Shown: positions 54,478 through 64,000, counted from the stretch's first letter. The stretch: DNA of 64,000 bases from Candidatus Bathyarchaeota archaeon (GCA_018396535.1 JAGTQC010000001.1:62001-126000), one strand, 5' to 3'. The notes: generated by a model not told the origin, from the letters alone. A program made the numbers and translations.

Positions 54478-57400
54478 CTAGCTTTCATTAGATGATATTC
54501 CCACAGGCTCCATATAAATATCTACAAACCCTGTACCTATTGGAGTTACCTGTCCTACTATTATATTTTCAGTTACACCTTTGAGCTCATCTAGAGCTCC
54601 TCTAACAGCTGATTCCACTATACTTGGTACCGTTATCTCAAATGCAGCTTTAGCTAACGGACTAGGCTTCTGCCCAGCTACTCCATGGCGCCCTATCTGC
54701 GTGATTTTTCCAGTTCTAGTCATCATATCTGCAACAAGCATAACATGTCTCACATCTATATCTAAACCGCCACCTATTCCTTGGAATACATTCATCATCT
54801 CATTTATGATAACAGCTCTAGCCGCTTCTATTCCCAATACATCACAAATTTCGAAGAAATTATTAGTCTCCGTCCTCGACGGATCAACTCCATGAACTTC
54901 GACGACATCTGCAAGGTTAGATCCATCTGCTAGTAGAATCCATTCACCTCTATCCTCAGCTACCTGAATCCTCGCTATACCTTTCACGCCCTTCACGTGA
55001 ATAGATAGTATCTTTGATACCAGTATTCTTAGAGATTGCTCGTCAGCTATCCTGCCATCTCTATATCTAGCTATCACAACACCACGTTCAGGTACTACCG
55101 ATAATTCCACTTCTTTCATCTGAAGTTTATCTGATAGTAAATCGTATGATATACCGCGAGCATTCATCTCATCCACGTTAAGTATAAATTCTATACTACC
55201 AGTATCTATGTCCAGCAGATATTTCGATACTATATCCTTAAATGTTGTATAAACAAGCTCCTGAGCTATCTTAACTGCTTTCTCACGGTCGTAACGATAG
55301 GCTTCGATTAACCTTATAGTCATGATAGGTGTAGACGGTGTTCTACGAGCATCCACAATCTCTATCAATCTAGGTAGACCTAGTGTTACATCCCTTTCCT
55401 TAACACCAGCCCAGTGAAAGGTTCTAAGAGTCATCTGCGTGCCAGGTTCACCTATAGACTGCGCTGCAATTATCCCTACAGCCTCTCCGGGTTCTACCTG
55501 TGCATCTTCATATGCTCTATAAGCTTCTTCTAGTATTCTAGCTACGAGTGTTTTAGATGCTTTAATTTTAATGGATACATCTCGAATATCATCTAGTATG
55601 GATTTAGGTAAAATTTTCTCGAACTTAGATATAAGCTGCTCTATCTCGAATTCCGAAGCAGAAGGCTCCCCTAAACCTATGCCCTTGAGTGTAAGCTCAT
55701 TGCATAATCTAGTTATATTCACAGGTTTACCATGATCACTTTTAGATGGATCGACACCATCCTCACCATATTTAAATTGAACTATAGCACCTAATATATC
55801 GCGTACGGTCCCATCATATTCCACTCTAACAAGTTCTAACGCGTGTATAAGCCTCCTCTGTAAATAACCGCTCTGCTGTGTTCTTACGGCTGTATCTACT
55901 AACCCTTCTCTACCACCCATTGCATGGAAGAAGAATTCTGTAGGAGTTAATCCTTTAAGGAACGAGGATTTAACGAAGCCTCCCGCTTCTGGGTTTGGAT
56001 CTCTAGGTTTGAAGTGCGGCAACGCACGATCCCTTAATCCTCTAGGAACCCTACGTCCTCTCACAGATTGCTGCCCAAGACAAGCAGACATATGCCCTAT
56101 GTTAAGTGCTGAGCCCCTAGCACCAACTCTACTCATTATAACACCTCTATTCTCCATGGTGAATGATGATTCAGCTATTTCATCACATTTCTCCCTAGCC
56201 TTAGCTAGTTCATCCATTATCATTATTTCTAGACTCTCTTCCATGCTTTTACCTGGAAGCTTAAGCAACTTACCTTCCTCAGCTTGTCTTATTATTTCGA
56301 TAATCCTGCGATTAGCTTCATCCAATACTCTACGTATCTGTTCTTCGCTTTCTCCACGCAGTATAAGCTCATCTAAACTATATGAAAAACCTCTCATCGA
56401 AATGAACGTATTCAGGAGCTTACACAGCTTAGTTATGAATATTCTCCCTGCTTCACCACCATACTTCTTTACGTAAACATGTAGTAGCGTATCTGGTTTC
56501 TCTACACCTATAGCACCCTTATCGATAACCCCCTTTATTAGTACACCATTTTTAACGACTATTATACCATCATCAGGACATTCTTCATCTGGGGATGCGT
56601 GTTTATGTTTACATACGGATGATTTGCCAATATAGTTAAAATCTTTAGGTAAAAGTAGACTAAATATTTGTTTACCACTCCATAATGGTTCTGGCTCTTT
56701 AACTATAGGCGGCGGTAAATCGCCCGTATATTCTATAGCAGCTAGGAGCTTCCCAACCTCATCTTTAGTAAGTAAAGTTTCCCTACGAGTTAACAGATAT
56801 CCTGCTGTAAGGTAATCCCTCGTAGCCCCTATTATGGGGGCACCGTATCTAGGGGATATTATCTGTGTCTGGACTTGAGCTAGAATTCTAGCTTCAGCTT
56901 GGGCTTCCTCAGATTGAGGAACGTGAAGATTCATCTCATCTCCATCAAAATCTGCGTTGTAAGGCGTGCATACGGCTAAATGCAATCTAAATGTACGGTA
57001 CGGTAGGACTTTCACTCTATGAGCCATTATAGACATTCTATGGAGTGATGGTTGCCTATTGAACAGAACTATATCTCCATCTCTCAGATGTCTCTCGACT
57101 ATGTAGCCTACATCGAGTTCTTCAGCAATACGCTCCCTATCAGAGAATTCAAGTCTTATACGTCTTCCATCAGGTCTTATAACGTAGACAGCACCAGGAT
57201 GATTAAATGGCCCACGTTTAACAAGCTCCTTCATCTCCTCTATATTCCAAGCAGTAACCTTTTCTGGTACAGTAAGCTTCATAGCTATCTCTAAAGGTAC
57301 ACCGACTTCATCGATTTCTAGGTTTGGATCTGGTGAGATAACCGTCCTGGCCGAAAAATCTACACGCTTACCAGAGAGATTCAGCCTAAATCTGCCTTCT

Positions 57401-58329
57401 TTACCCTTTAATCTTTGAGCTAGAGTTCTAAGTGGTCTGCCAGATCTATGTCTAGCAGGAGGTATACCTGGGGTTTCATTATCAAAATATGTTGTCACAT
57501 GGTACTGTAAGAGATCTGCGAGCTCCTCCCTTATAGCTGTAGGAGCCCCGCTCTCTATACACTCTTTTATCCTTTCGTTTATCCTTACTATATCAACTAG
57601 TTTATGCGTAAGATCATCCTCAGAGCGTATACCGGATTCTAATGTTATAGATGGACGAACTACGAGAGGAGGAACTGGTAATATCTGTATGATCATCCAT
57701 TCAGGACGCGCAACTTCTGGATCAAATCCTAGGAGTCTTAAATCGTCATCAGGTATTCTCTCCAATCTACTCCGTATAGTTGTAGGATCGAGTGATATCC
57801 TTCCTCTTTCGGTAACCTCATAGAAAGACACTGGCTTAACAAACTCTATCTTAACTTGAGGAGACTTACAATGCGGACACTCATATACCTTACTAGCCTT
57901 TTTCACGATGATCCTTCTTAAAGCCTCAGGATACTCCTTTCTCTCTCTCAGTATACGCTTCAATAGCTTATCATATCTAGCTATCTCCTCCTCTGGTAAT
58001 AGTAGACGACCACAATTCCTACAAGTTACAGATAGAAGTTCGTGAACATGTTTCACGAAAGCTACATGAATAACGGGAGTTGCCAGTTTTATAGAGCCAA
58101 AGTGTCCTGGGCATCTAGAAGCAAGGTTGAAACAAGTTTTACATAGCTGTCCAGGTTCGAGGACACCCATCCTACCATCCATTAAGCCTGAAGCGATTGG
58201 CATACCATCTTCATCATATGTATCTGATGTAGTCACCTCTACGACGGAAAGCTTTTGTATATCGGTGGGTGATAGTATACCGAACTTTATACCTGCGATT
58301 CTACACCTAACAATTTCCTCCATACTCAT
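54478..58329 (-). CDS. rpoA: DNA-directed RNA polymerase subunit A, unsplit (A' + A'')
   Basis: Largest polymerase subunit as one 1283-residue chain. A' part: zinc sites CKTCFNLASRCPGHFG and CRNCGRLL with CPHC, lid/clamp, and catalytic NADFDGDEMN. A'' part begins about residue 890 (GIGLGEPSASEFEIEQL onward) and includes the EPGEAVGIIAAQSIGEPGTQMTLRTFHWAG trigger-loop region. In most archaea these are two genes; here the frame continues without stop or start signal. Follows rpoB by four bases. Confidence 0.97.
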   Translation of the reverse strand: MSMEEIVRCRIAGIKFGILSPTDIQKLSVVEVTTSDTYDEDGMPIASGLMDGRMGVLEPGQLCKTCFNLASRCPGHFGSIKLATPVIHVAFVKHVHELLSVTCRNCGRLLLPEEEIARYDKLLKRILRERKEYPEALRRIIVKKASKVYECPHCKSPQVKIEFVKPVSFYEVTERGRISLDPTTIRSRLERIPDDDLRLLGFDPEVARPEWMIIQILPVPPLVVRPSITLESGIRSEDDLTHKLVDIVRINERIKECIESGAPTAIREELADLLQYHVTTYFDNETPGIPPARHRSGRPLRTLAQRLKGKEGRFRLNLSGKRVDFSARTVISPDPNLEIDEVGVPLEIAMKLTVPEKVTAWNIEEMKELVKRGPFNHPGAVYVIRPDGRRIRLEFSDRERIAEELDVGYIVERHLRDGDIVLFNRQPSLHRMSIMAHRVKVLPYRTFRLHLAVCTPYNADFDGDEMNLHVPQSEEAQAEARILAQVQTQIISPRYGAPIIGATRDYLTAGYLLTRRETLLTKDEVGKLLAAIEYTGDLPPPIVKEPEPLWSGKQIFSLLLPKDFNYIGKSSVCKHKHASPDEECPDDGIIVVKNGVLIKGVIDKGAIGVEKPDTLLHVYVKKYGGEAGRIFITKLCKLLNTFISMRGFSYSLDELILRGESEEQIRRVLDEANRRIIEIIRQAEEGKLLKLPGKSMEESLEIMIMDELAKAREKCDEIAESSFTMENRGVIMSRVGARGSALNIGHMSACLGQQSVRGRRVPRGLRDRALPHFKPRDPNPEAGGFVKSSFLKGLTPTEFFFHAMGGREGLVDTAVRTQQSGYLQRRLIHALELVRVEYDGTVRDILGAIVQFKYGEDGVDPSKSDHGKPVNITRLCNELTLKGIGLGEPSASEFEIEQLISKFEKILPKSILDDIRDVSIKIKASKTLVARILEEAYRAYEDAQVEPGEAVGIIAAQSIGEPGTQMTLRTFHWAGVKERDVTLGLPRLIEIVDARRTPSTPIMTIRLIEAYRYDREKAVKIAQELVYTTFKDIVSKYLLDIDTGSIEFILNVDEMNARGISYDLLSDKLQMKEVELSVVPERGVVIARYRDGRIADEQSLRILVSKILSIHVKGVKGIARIQVAEDRGEWILLADGSNLADVVEVHGVDPSRTETNNFFEICDVLGIEAARAVIINEMMNVFQGIGGGLDIDVRHVMLVADMMTRTGKITQIGRHGVAGQKPSPLAKAAFEITVPSIVESAVRGALDELKGVTENIIVGQVTPIGTGFVDIYMEPVGISSNES

Positions 58330-58333
58330 CCTT

Positions 58334-61300
58334 CTACGACACCTCCTCTACCAAAAGCCTAGGAGCTATGCACAAACTCATAAGCTCTTGAAGTAGAAGT
58401 TTGAATGCATAAGCTACGGTTATAGGGACTATCTTAGCCTGATCTCCACAAATATGACACTTATACTCTCTACGTCTATTATCATAATATCCTAGGAAAC
58501 CGCAATTCTTGCACACATATATAGTTGTAGCATCGGATTCCTCTAACAATCTGTCCTTAAGTAATGCTGCAGCACCGTGAGCTATCAAGCAATCTCTCTC
58601 CATCTCACCAAACCTTAAGCCACCACCTCTAGCCCTTCCTTCAGTAGGTTGACGCGTAAGCATTTGCACCTGCCCTCTGGCCCTTGCATGTATCTTATCG
58701 GCAACCATATGATGAAGCTTCTGATAGTATACGACACCTATGAATATATCGGCTTCAAACTTGTATCCAGTAGTCCCATCATACATTATCTCTCTACCGC
58801 CATACCTAAAGCCGAGCTTTCTAAGAATTTCATCAAGTTTATCTGCAGAATCATTTATGAAAGCCGTCCCATCTACGAATCTGCCAGTTATAGCTCCTAT
58901 CTTACCGGCTACAGATTCCATAAGTTGTCCTACGGTCATCCTAGAAGGTATGGCATGCGGGTTTATTATGATATCTGGGACTATACCATCCTCTGTGAAC
59001 GGCATATCCTCCTGTCTAAACACTACACCTATCACACCTTTCTGTCCATGCCTAGAAGCAAATTTATCTCCAAGTTCAGGAATTCTAGGCTCTCTAACTT
59101 TAACTTTGGCTATTCTATTACCCTGGGCATCCGCAGTTAATATTACTGTATCGACTATAGCGGATCCTCTAGATTTAAGCGAAAGAGACGTATCTCGACG
59201 AGATAGACCATAGACGCCTAATTCACGATATTCCTCCATAAATCTCGGAGGACTTGTTTTACCTACAAGAACATCACCAGTTGAAAGTTCACACTCAGGG
59301 TAGGTTAGACCATCAGGTTCAAGCTTCATGTAATAGCTTTCACCTTTATAGCCTTTCGTCTCTGGTGATGGGACCTCGAACCTATCAGTTTCCCCACCCA
59401 TATACTGGTAGCATTCAGCTTCATATGTCTTGAAGAATGTAGATCTCATCAGACCCCTATCTATAGACGATTTATTAAAGATTATAGCGTCCTCCATATT
59501 ATATCCAGAGTACGATATAATCGCTACTACGACATTCTGTCCAGTAGGCCTCTTATGATAGCCCATAATTTCCATGGGTTTAGTTTGAACTATAGGTATC
59601 TGTGGATAGTGTAGTAGATGCCCGCGACTATCTACCCTAAAGTAATAGTTTGTGGCATAAACTCCTAGGGCTTGCTTAGCCATAGCTGCTTCATAACTAT
59701 TTCTTGGAGAATGGTTATGCTCGGCATAAGGTATTAGCGAAGCACATACACCGAAAATCGTGTATGGAGCTATTTCTAAATGAGTCGTCTCTTCGGAGAT
59801 ATCCTTGTAACTTAAAGCTACTAGACAATTTTCCTCCTCTTCCGCATCTATATATTCTATCACACCCGTATAGATTAAATCATCCCATGTGATTAGACCC
59901 TTCCGTAAAGCTTCTATATGTTCTCTAGTAAGTAGAGGATACCCGTTCTCTACGACTATAAGTGGCCGTCTACATCTTCCTGAATCACAATTTATGTACA
60001 GTTCTTTAACATCTTCAAAATATGCTACATTGACCTCTGGACTTAACTTTCCAGCTCTTCTAAGTTTTTTAAGTTCTCTAATTAGTTCTTTAGGATTATA
60101 TGTGAAACCAAATGGAACACCATCTATATACACACGGGGAGCATTAAGTTTAATGGTACGGTCTGCTTCATCGAACGGTATACATCCGAGCTTAACTAGA
60201 ATTTGTTTAACCTCTTCCACATCAGCTGAAACGGATATATTTGCCATTAAAGCTAGGTTCTTAACTAAACCACAGTTGGATCCTTCAGGTGTTTCGTTAG
60301 GACAAAGACGGCCCCAATGAGTAGAATGTAGATCTCTAGCTTCGAAATTTGGCTGGGTACGACTTAGTGGCGATTGAAGCCTTCTAAGATGACTTAACGT
60401 TGATATAGAATTTGTCCTATCTAAAAGCTGAGTTACACCAACTCTCCCACGTCCCCAGTTCCCTGTAGCTAGAGCATGCTGAATACGTTCAGTCAATATG
60501 CTAGGTCTAACGATCGATCTTAAAGGTATAATTCTACCTTTCTCTAGTTTTCTGTAGAGCTTCTCGAGTTGATAGCTCATATCCTTAACTAAATCCCTGA
60601 ATACTGTTCTGAATAGATCTCCTAGAAGTTGACCTGCAAGTCTTATACGTTTATTAGCATAATGATCTTTATCATCCTGCTTTCTTAAACCTAGACGTAA
60701 TTCTATGATTCTTCTAACCATTTCTGCAAGGAATATTGCTTTAACTCTCCTTGAATCGGGGGTTCTACCTAGGTGTAGGAGGAAGTTTCTATCTAGTATC
60801 ATTAAGGCTCTATTTTTACGTCTCTCAGGAGATTGCGCGAACGCCACACGATTTCCTATATATATTAAGGCATCATCCTGTGTATCTATGCCTGACACTT
60901 TATCAAAAGATGGTTCAAGCCACTGATATATATTGGGATCTAAAGATACAAGTTCTGCTATCTCTCTATCTTTCTCTATACCAAGAGCTTTCATAACTAC
61001 AATGAAAGGCAGTTCTACAGGAACACTCGGCATGGAAACTGTTATTGTTCCATCCTTTTTCATCTTAACTTCAACTTTGGTTCTGTAGCCTATTATGGTG
61101 GAGAACACTTTTGCTCGATATATCTTTGTGTTATCGTCGTAGTCTACTAATATGCGATTAGGTGCTAAATCTTCTATACCGACTATAATTCTTTCTGAAC
61201 CATTTATTATGAAGTACCCTCCTGGATCCTCGGGATCCTCACCTATAGATATAAGCTCATCTTCGGTCATCTGGCTTAGAGGACATATTCTGGATTTAAG

Positions 61301-61693
61301 CATAATCGGTAGATCTCCTATGTATATCAACTCCATCTTGCCTTCTCGACCATCTATTATTGGAGTTACTTCAAGGTATAGAGGGGCGGCGTAAGTAAGG
61401 TTTCGAAGTCTACAATCCATGGGTGTAACTTCGGTTTCTGACCCATCGACTTCAAATACCTTTGGCCTACCTATATGAATCTTACCGAATTTTAACTGTA
61501 TGCTCATTCCTCTAACATAAACCGAGATCCCTCCTATACTTTCGACTATGGAATTTAAATCACGTTCAATAAATTCATTATAAGAGTCGAGATGCTGACC
61601 TGCAAGTTTCCGAGATTGAAAGAAAGCTTTCATTAAGAACCATAGATCCTCTGAAGAAAGCCATACATCCTCAGAGTGTTTATCTGCCGACAT
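58334..61693 (-). CDS. rpoB: DNA-directed RNA polymerase subunit B, unsplit
   Basis: 1119-residue second-largest subunit in one chain. Features: SQMTEDELISIGEDPEDPGGYFIINGSERIIVG, SRTQPNFEARDLHSTHWGRLCPNETPEGSNCGL (fork region), GDKFASRHGQKGVIG (hybrid binding), and C-terminal zinc site CKNCGFLGYYDNRRREYKCHIC. Two bases separate it from rpoH. Confidence 0.97.
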   Translation of the reverse strand: MSADKHSEDVWLSSEDLWFLMKAFFQSRKLAGQHLDSYNEFIERDLNSIVESIGGISVYVRGMSIQLKFGKIHIGRPKVFEVDGSETEVTPMDCRLRNLTYAAPLYLEVTPIIDGREGKMELIYIGDLPIMLKSRICPLSQMTEDELISIGEDPEDPGGYFIINGSERIIVGIEDLAPNRILVDYDDNTKIYRAKVFSTIIGYRTKVEVKMKKDGTITVSMPSVPVELPFIVVMKALGIEKDREIAELVSLDPNIYQWLEPSFDKVSGIDTQDDALIYIGNRVAFAQSPERRKNRALMILDRNFLLHLGRTPDSRRVKAIFLAEMVRRIIELRLGLRKQDDKDHYANKRIRLAGQLLGDLFRTVFRDLVKDMSYQLEKLYRKLEKGRIIPLRSIVRPSILTERIQHALATGNWGRGRVGVTQLLDRTNSISTLSHLRRLQSPLSRTQPNFEARDLHSTHWGRLCPNETPEGSNCGLVKNLALMANISVSADVEEVKQILVKLGCIPFDEADRTIKLNAPRVYIDGVPFGFTYNPKELIRELKKLRRAGKLSPEVNVAYFEDVKELYINCDSGRCRRPLIVVENGYPLLTREHIEALRKGLITWDDLIYTGVIEYIDAEEEENCLVALSYKDISEETTHLEIAPYTIFGVCASLIPYAEHNHSPRNSYEAAMAKQALGVYATNYYFRVDSRGHLLHYPQIPIVQTKPMEIMGYHKRPTGQNVVVAIISYSGYNMEDAIIFNKSSIDRGLMRSTFFKTYEAECYQYMGGETDRFEVPSPETKGYKGESYYMKLEPDGLTYPECELSTGDVLVGKTSPPRFMEEYRELGVYGLSRRDTSLSLKSRGSAIVDTVILTADAQGNRIAKVKVREPRIPELGDKFASRHGQKGVIGVVFRQEDMPFTEDGIVPDIIINPHAIPSRMTVGQLMESVAGKIGAITGRFVDGTAFINDSADKLDEILRKLGFRYGGREIMYDGTTGYKFEADIFIGVVYYQKLHHMVADKIHARARGQVQMLTRQPTEGRARGGGLRFGEMERDCLIAHGAAALLKDRLLEESDATTIYVCKNCGFLGYYDNRRREYKCHICGDQAKIVPITVAYAFKLLLQELMSLCIAPRLLVEEVS

Positions 61694-61695
61694 GA

Positions 61696-62025
61696 TCAGC
61701 CCTCCGTTACGTATCTATAGGCTATGGCAACCCCTGCTGTAGGGCTTTTACGTCTAACCCTAATTATATCACCTGGTCTACCACCTATTGCTATAACTGC
61801 AGGGTCTGAAACTCTTATTAAAGGCAGTTGGTAAGGTTTTACACCATACTTTTTAAGAACATTCTCAGCATCTATATAACTGAGTAACTCGTGTCTAGGT
61901 ACAAGGAAATGATCGAATATATTGAACTTAAGTTTGGATCTATTTTTCAAGAGAACTGAACCTCCATCACTAGTACCAGAGACTAAACTAGTAGCAGTGT
62001 ATACTTGCTTATAAACGTTACTCAA
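61696..62025 (-). CDS. rpoH: DNA-directed RNA polymerase subunit H
   Basis: RPB5 C-terminal homologue: FNIFDHFLVPRHELLSYIDAENVLKKYGVKPYQLPLIRVSDPAV and RPGDIIRVRRKSPTAGVAIAYRYV are canonical. 109 residues because of about 33 extra N-terminal residues; archaeal RpoH is usually near 80, and a later start is possible. TTG start at 62025. First gene of the transcription/translation operon. Confidence 0.94.
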   Translation of the reverse strand: MSNVYKQVYTATSLVSGTSDGGSVLLKNRSKLKFNIFDHFLVPRHELLSYIDAENVLKKYGVKPYQLPLIRVSDPAVIAIGGRPGDIIRVRRKSPTAGVAIAYRYVTEG

Positions 62026-62041
62026 TTGTAATGCATCCTAG

Positions 62042-62053
62042 AATATTTATTAA
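62042..62053. promoter_or_regulatory. Shared promoter region between rpoH and RuBisCO
   Basis: Only 60 bases separate the divergent starts. AATATTTATTAA lies 33-44 bases before the RuBisCO ATG as a TATA candidate; read on the other strand the same A/T block (TTAATAAATATT) is 17-28 bases before rpoH, so the two promoters must overlap. Neither gene has a strong Shine-Dalgarno. Confidence 0.5.
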
Positions 62054-62085
62054 CCACCCATAAAGCAAATAATTTTCTAGAAGAC

Positions 62086-63429
62086 ATGATGACAAATTTA
62101 GAATGGTACCAAGAGGATTTCTGGGTTAAAGTCTTCACAACGTCACCAGACGCAGTAGATCCCGATGAGAATGTGATATGTACATACTATATAGAACCTA
62201 GAACAGGGATGAGTCTTAAAGATGCAGGCATCTACGTAGCGGCTGAAGAGAGCATAGGTACATGGACCAGAGTGGGCACTATGCAGGATTATGTTCTACG
62301 ATATGCAGCTAAAGTCTTTGAGACCATAGAAGTAGGAGGTGGAGGTATAGTGAAGGTAGCATACCCATTAGATCTCTTCGATCTGGATGCAGGGATATCT
62401 CATATGTTAAGCATAATAGCCGGTAACCTATTTGGGATTAGCGCTGTAGATAATATCAGACTCCTAGATCTAGAGCTACCAAGGGAGTATGCAGAAGTTT
62501 TCAGAGGACCTAAATTCGGTATAGAAGGGGTCCGTAGACTAGTTGGTACTGATAGGAAGCCTAGACCACATTTGGGGACTATTATAAAGCCTAAGGTCGG
62601 ACTTACTGCTAAAGATTTTGCTAAAGTTGCATATGAAGCTGCTATGGGAGGAGTAGATTTCATCAAAGATGACGAAACATTAACGAGTCAGAAGTTTAAT
62701 ACGGTAGAAGATAGGATTACACATGTTATGAATGCCCTAGATAAAGTTAAATCTGAGACAGGAAGAAATGTGCTATACGCGTGCGACATAACGTCAGACT
62801 ATAATCGCTTATTTAAGCATGCAGAGACAGTTTTAGAACATGGCGGAAATTGCGTAATGGTTGATGTACTCTGTACAGGTTATGCTGCTTTGAGAGCTCT
62901 AGCAGAGGATCCATCTATAAAGGTACCTATACATGTACATAGAGCTCTACATGCAGCTATGACTCGTAATCCTAAACATGGAATACATATGATGGTTATA
63001 GCTAAACTTGTGAGGTTAGCTGGCGGTGATCAGTTACATACAGGTACGGCTGTCGGTAAGATGGAGAAGCCTAGAGGACCATCAGATATATTAGATGAAT
63101 GGAGAGGGATAAGAGCTATAAGAAGGATAAACGATATGTTAAGATCACCCTGGTTCCATCTTAAGACTATACTACCAGTTGCTTCAGGTGGTATACATCC
63201 CGCAATAGTTCCAGATAATCTTGAAGCCTTAGGCTCACCAGATATACAAGTCAATGCTGGCGGAGGCATACATGGACATCCTATGGGTAGCAGAGCCGGA
63301 GCTACAGCTATGATGCAAGCTATAGAAGCCTATATGAATGGAATAACGTTAGAAGAATATAGCAAGACTCATGAAGAATTAAGGATAGCACTAGAGTATT
63401 GGGGCTATAAATTTAAAGCTGAAGACTAA
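62086..63429 (+). CDS. rbcL: Ribulose-bisphosphate carboxylase, form III type
   Basis: 447 residues with a full active site: GTIIKPKVGL (catalytic lysine), GGVDFIKDDETL (carbamylated lysine and metal Asp/Glu), HVHRALHAAMTR, GDQLHTGTAVGKM (loop 6 lysine), VASGGIHP and NAGGGIHGHP phosphate site. The sequence resembles archaeal form III, which in known archaea works with AMP phosphorylase and ribose-1,5-bisphosphate isomerase in nucleotide salvage; those genes and phosphoribulokinase are not in this window. ATG 62086 or 62089. Confidence 0.94.
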   Translation: MMTNLEWYQEDFWVKVFTTSPDAVDPDENVICTYYIEPRTGMSLKDAGIYVAAEESIGTWTRVGTMQDYVLRYAAKVFETIEVGGGGIVKVAYPLDLFDLDAGISHMLSIIAGNLFGISAVDNIRLLDLELPREYAEVFRGPKFGIEGVRRLVGTDRKPRPHLGTIIKPKVGLTAKDFAKVAYEAAMGGVDFIKDDETLTSQKFNTVEDRITHVMNALDKVKSETGRNVLYACDITSDYNRLFKHAETVLEHGGNCVMVDVLCTGYAALRALAEDPSIKVPIHVHRALHAAMTRNPKHGIHMMVIAKLVRLAGGDQLHTGTAVGKMEKPRGPSDILDEWRGIRAIRRINDMLRSPWFHLKTILPVASGGIHPAIVPDNLEALGSPDIQVNAGGGIHGHPMGSRAGATAMMQAIEAYMNGITLEEYSKTHEELRIALEYWGYKFKAED

Positions 63430-63518
63430 GTGAAGCCATAGTAAACTTAATATACTATACATGTATGTTTATGTTACTTTATTTTGATGATGAAGGATTT
63501 GGGGACATCTGAGAGCTC

Positions 63519-64000
63519 CTATGAAGAGTTTGCCGAATGCTGACCACTATAATCCTTGATAAGCTTCAAAGTTCTCTCTGCCAACTCTGATATACTTGTA
63601 ATACCTATACCAGAAACAGCAGATGCTACCCTATCGTTTAATGGTCTAACCCAACATTCTGGAATACCCCTTCTACCTAGCATAACACCTAGTATAGATC
63701 CTACGGTAGCACAATTACAATCAGTATCTAAACCAGATAGTAGAGCATAATATAATGTTTTAGTGAAATCTCCTTCACCCCATAGAAGCGATGATGTAAC
63801 TATAGCAGCGTTATTTATGGTATGGACGGGATGGTAACTACTGTATCTTGTAAGTATTTGCTCTATAGCTTCAAACCATGATAATCCTTTACGATACAGA
63901 TCTAAGACGAAGTTTAAGGCTTCAAATAACCTACTCCTAGATGGGATACTCTTTAAACCATCAAGTATTAAATCGAACGGTGATACATGGTAAAACGCCA
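63519..64000 (-). CDS. ADP-ribosylglycohydrolase family protein, C-terminal part
   Basis: Partial: runs off the right window edge, and the ORF track lists only an antisense shadow. The minus frame reads YHPVHTINNAAIVTSSLLWG and SGLDTDCNCATVGSILGVMLG, the DraG-family metal motif (DTDxNxAxxGxILG), then LNDRVASAVSGIG. The family removes ADP-ribose or hydrolyses related glycosides. Stop TAG at 63519-63521. About 160 codons are visible. Confidence 0.85.
   Translation of the reverse strand, partial: AFYHVSPFDLILDGLKSIPSRSRLFEALNFVLDLYRKGLSWFEAIEQILTRYSSYHPVHTINNAAIVTSSLLWGEGDFTKTLYYALLSGLDTDCNCATVGSILGVMLGRRGIPECWVRPLNDRVASAVSGIGITSISELAERTLKLIKDYSGQHSANSS

Noticed and set aside
56009-56476. 155-codon plus-strand ORF within rpoA
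   Set aside because: Shadow frame of a strongly conserved gene.
1-64000. CRISPR arrays, insertion sequences, prophage
   Set aside because: No regularly spaced repeats, transposase, integrase or phage genes were seen on either strand.

Overview
This window reads as the chromosome of a TACK-type archaeon, probably a thermophile. The evidence is archaeal translation and transcription genes (L14e, L30e, NusA-like protein, EF-1alpha, RpoH/B/A), archaeal Shine-Dalgarno sequences (GGAGGTGAT-like), an archaeal shikimate kinase, a dehydroquinate synthase II, deoxyhypusine synthase, form III-type RuBisCO, an aldehyde:ferredoxin oxidoreductase, and a bulge-helix-bulge intron in cbf5. RpoA is one unsplit 1283-residue chain. 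Established knowledge associates an unsplit A subunit with the Thaumarchaeota/Aigarchaeota side of the TACK group, so a deep branch there is my best guess; the exact lineage is inference.

Layout. 1-1.7 kb: cmk (partial), rpl14e, cbf5 (with intron). 1.7-6.9 kb: a MacB-like ABC exporter in which a 1075-residue repeat ectodomain protein sits between ATPase and permease. 6.9-9.5 kb: tRNA-Ser, a flavodoxin-like protein and a radical SAM protein among poorly coding stretches. 9.8-18 kb: a complete Hyf/Ech-like membrane [NiFe] hydrogenase set in two convergent blocks. 18.5-20.9 kb: a candidate C/D box sRNA, aldehyde:ferredoxin oxidoreductase and a MoaD-like protein. 21-22.6 kb: a PgsC/PgsB (CapC/CapB) pair. 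22.7-28.5 kb: tRNA-Arg, NucS/EndoMS, two ABC-2 exporters, tRNA-Pro. 28.6-31.2 kb: UPF0173 hydrolase, uronate-isomerase-like protein, tRNA-binding domain protein. 31.4-37.1 kb: branched-chain amino acid operon leuA-ilvB-ilvN-(TIM barrel)-ilvC. 37.2-48.0 kb (minus): an eleven-gene operon from aspartate to prephenate and beyond, lysC-asd-ADTH synthase-DHQ synthase II-aroD-aroE-aroK-aroA-aroC-pheA-tyrA. 48.1-50.4 kb: two small proteins, deoxyhypusine synthase, a decayed membrane protein. 50.4-62.0 kb (minus): rpoH-rpoB-rpoA-rpl30e-nusA-rps12-rps7-EF1A-rps10-pth2. 62.1-64 kb: RuBisCO and a partial ADP-ribosylglycohydrolase.

How the genes fit together. The lysC and asd products supply aspartate semialdehyde to ADTH synthase, so the aromatic operon carries its own precursor supply. 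The oxidoreductase would make reduced ferredoxin and the neighbouring hydrogenase could discharge it as H2 while pumping ions. RuBisCO here is likely for nucleotide salvage rather than a Calvin cycle, but its partner genes are not in view.

Most unusual observations: four genes (cbf5, leuA, tyrA, rpl30e) whose conserved N-termini extend past any ATG/GTG/TTG, leaving near-cognate or UUA codons at the expected start; a 34-nt cbf5 intron; the self-contained aromatic operon with a perfect inverted repeat next to its first Shine-Dalgarno; and a sugar-isomerase-like gene inside the ilv operon. All identifications come from reading motifs; no database search was run.
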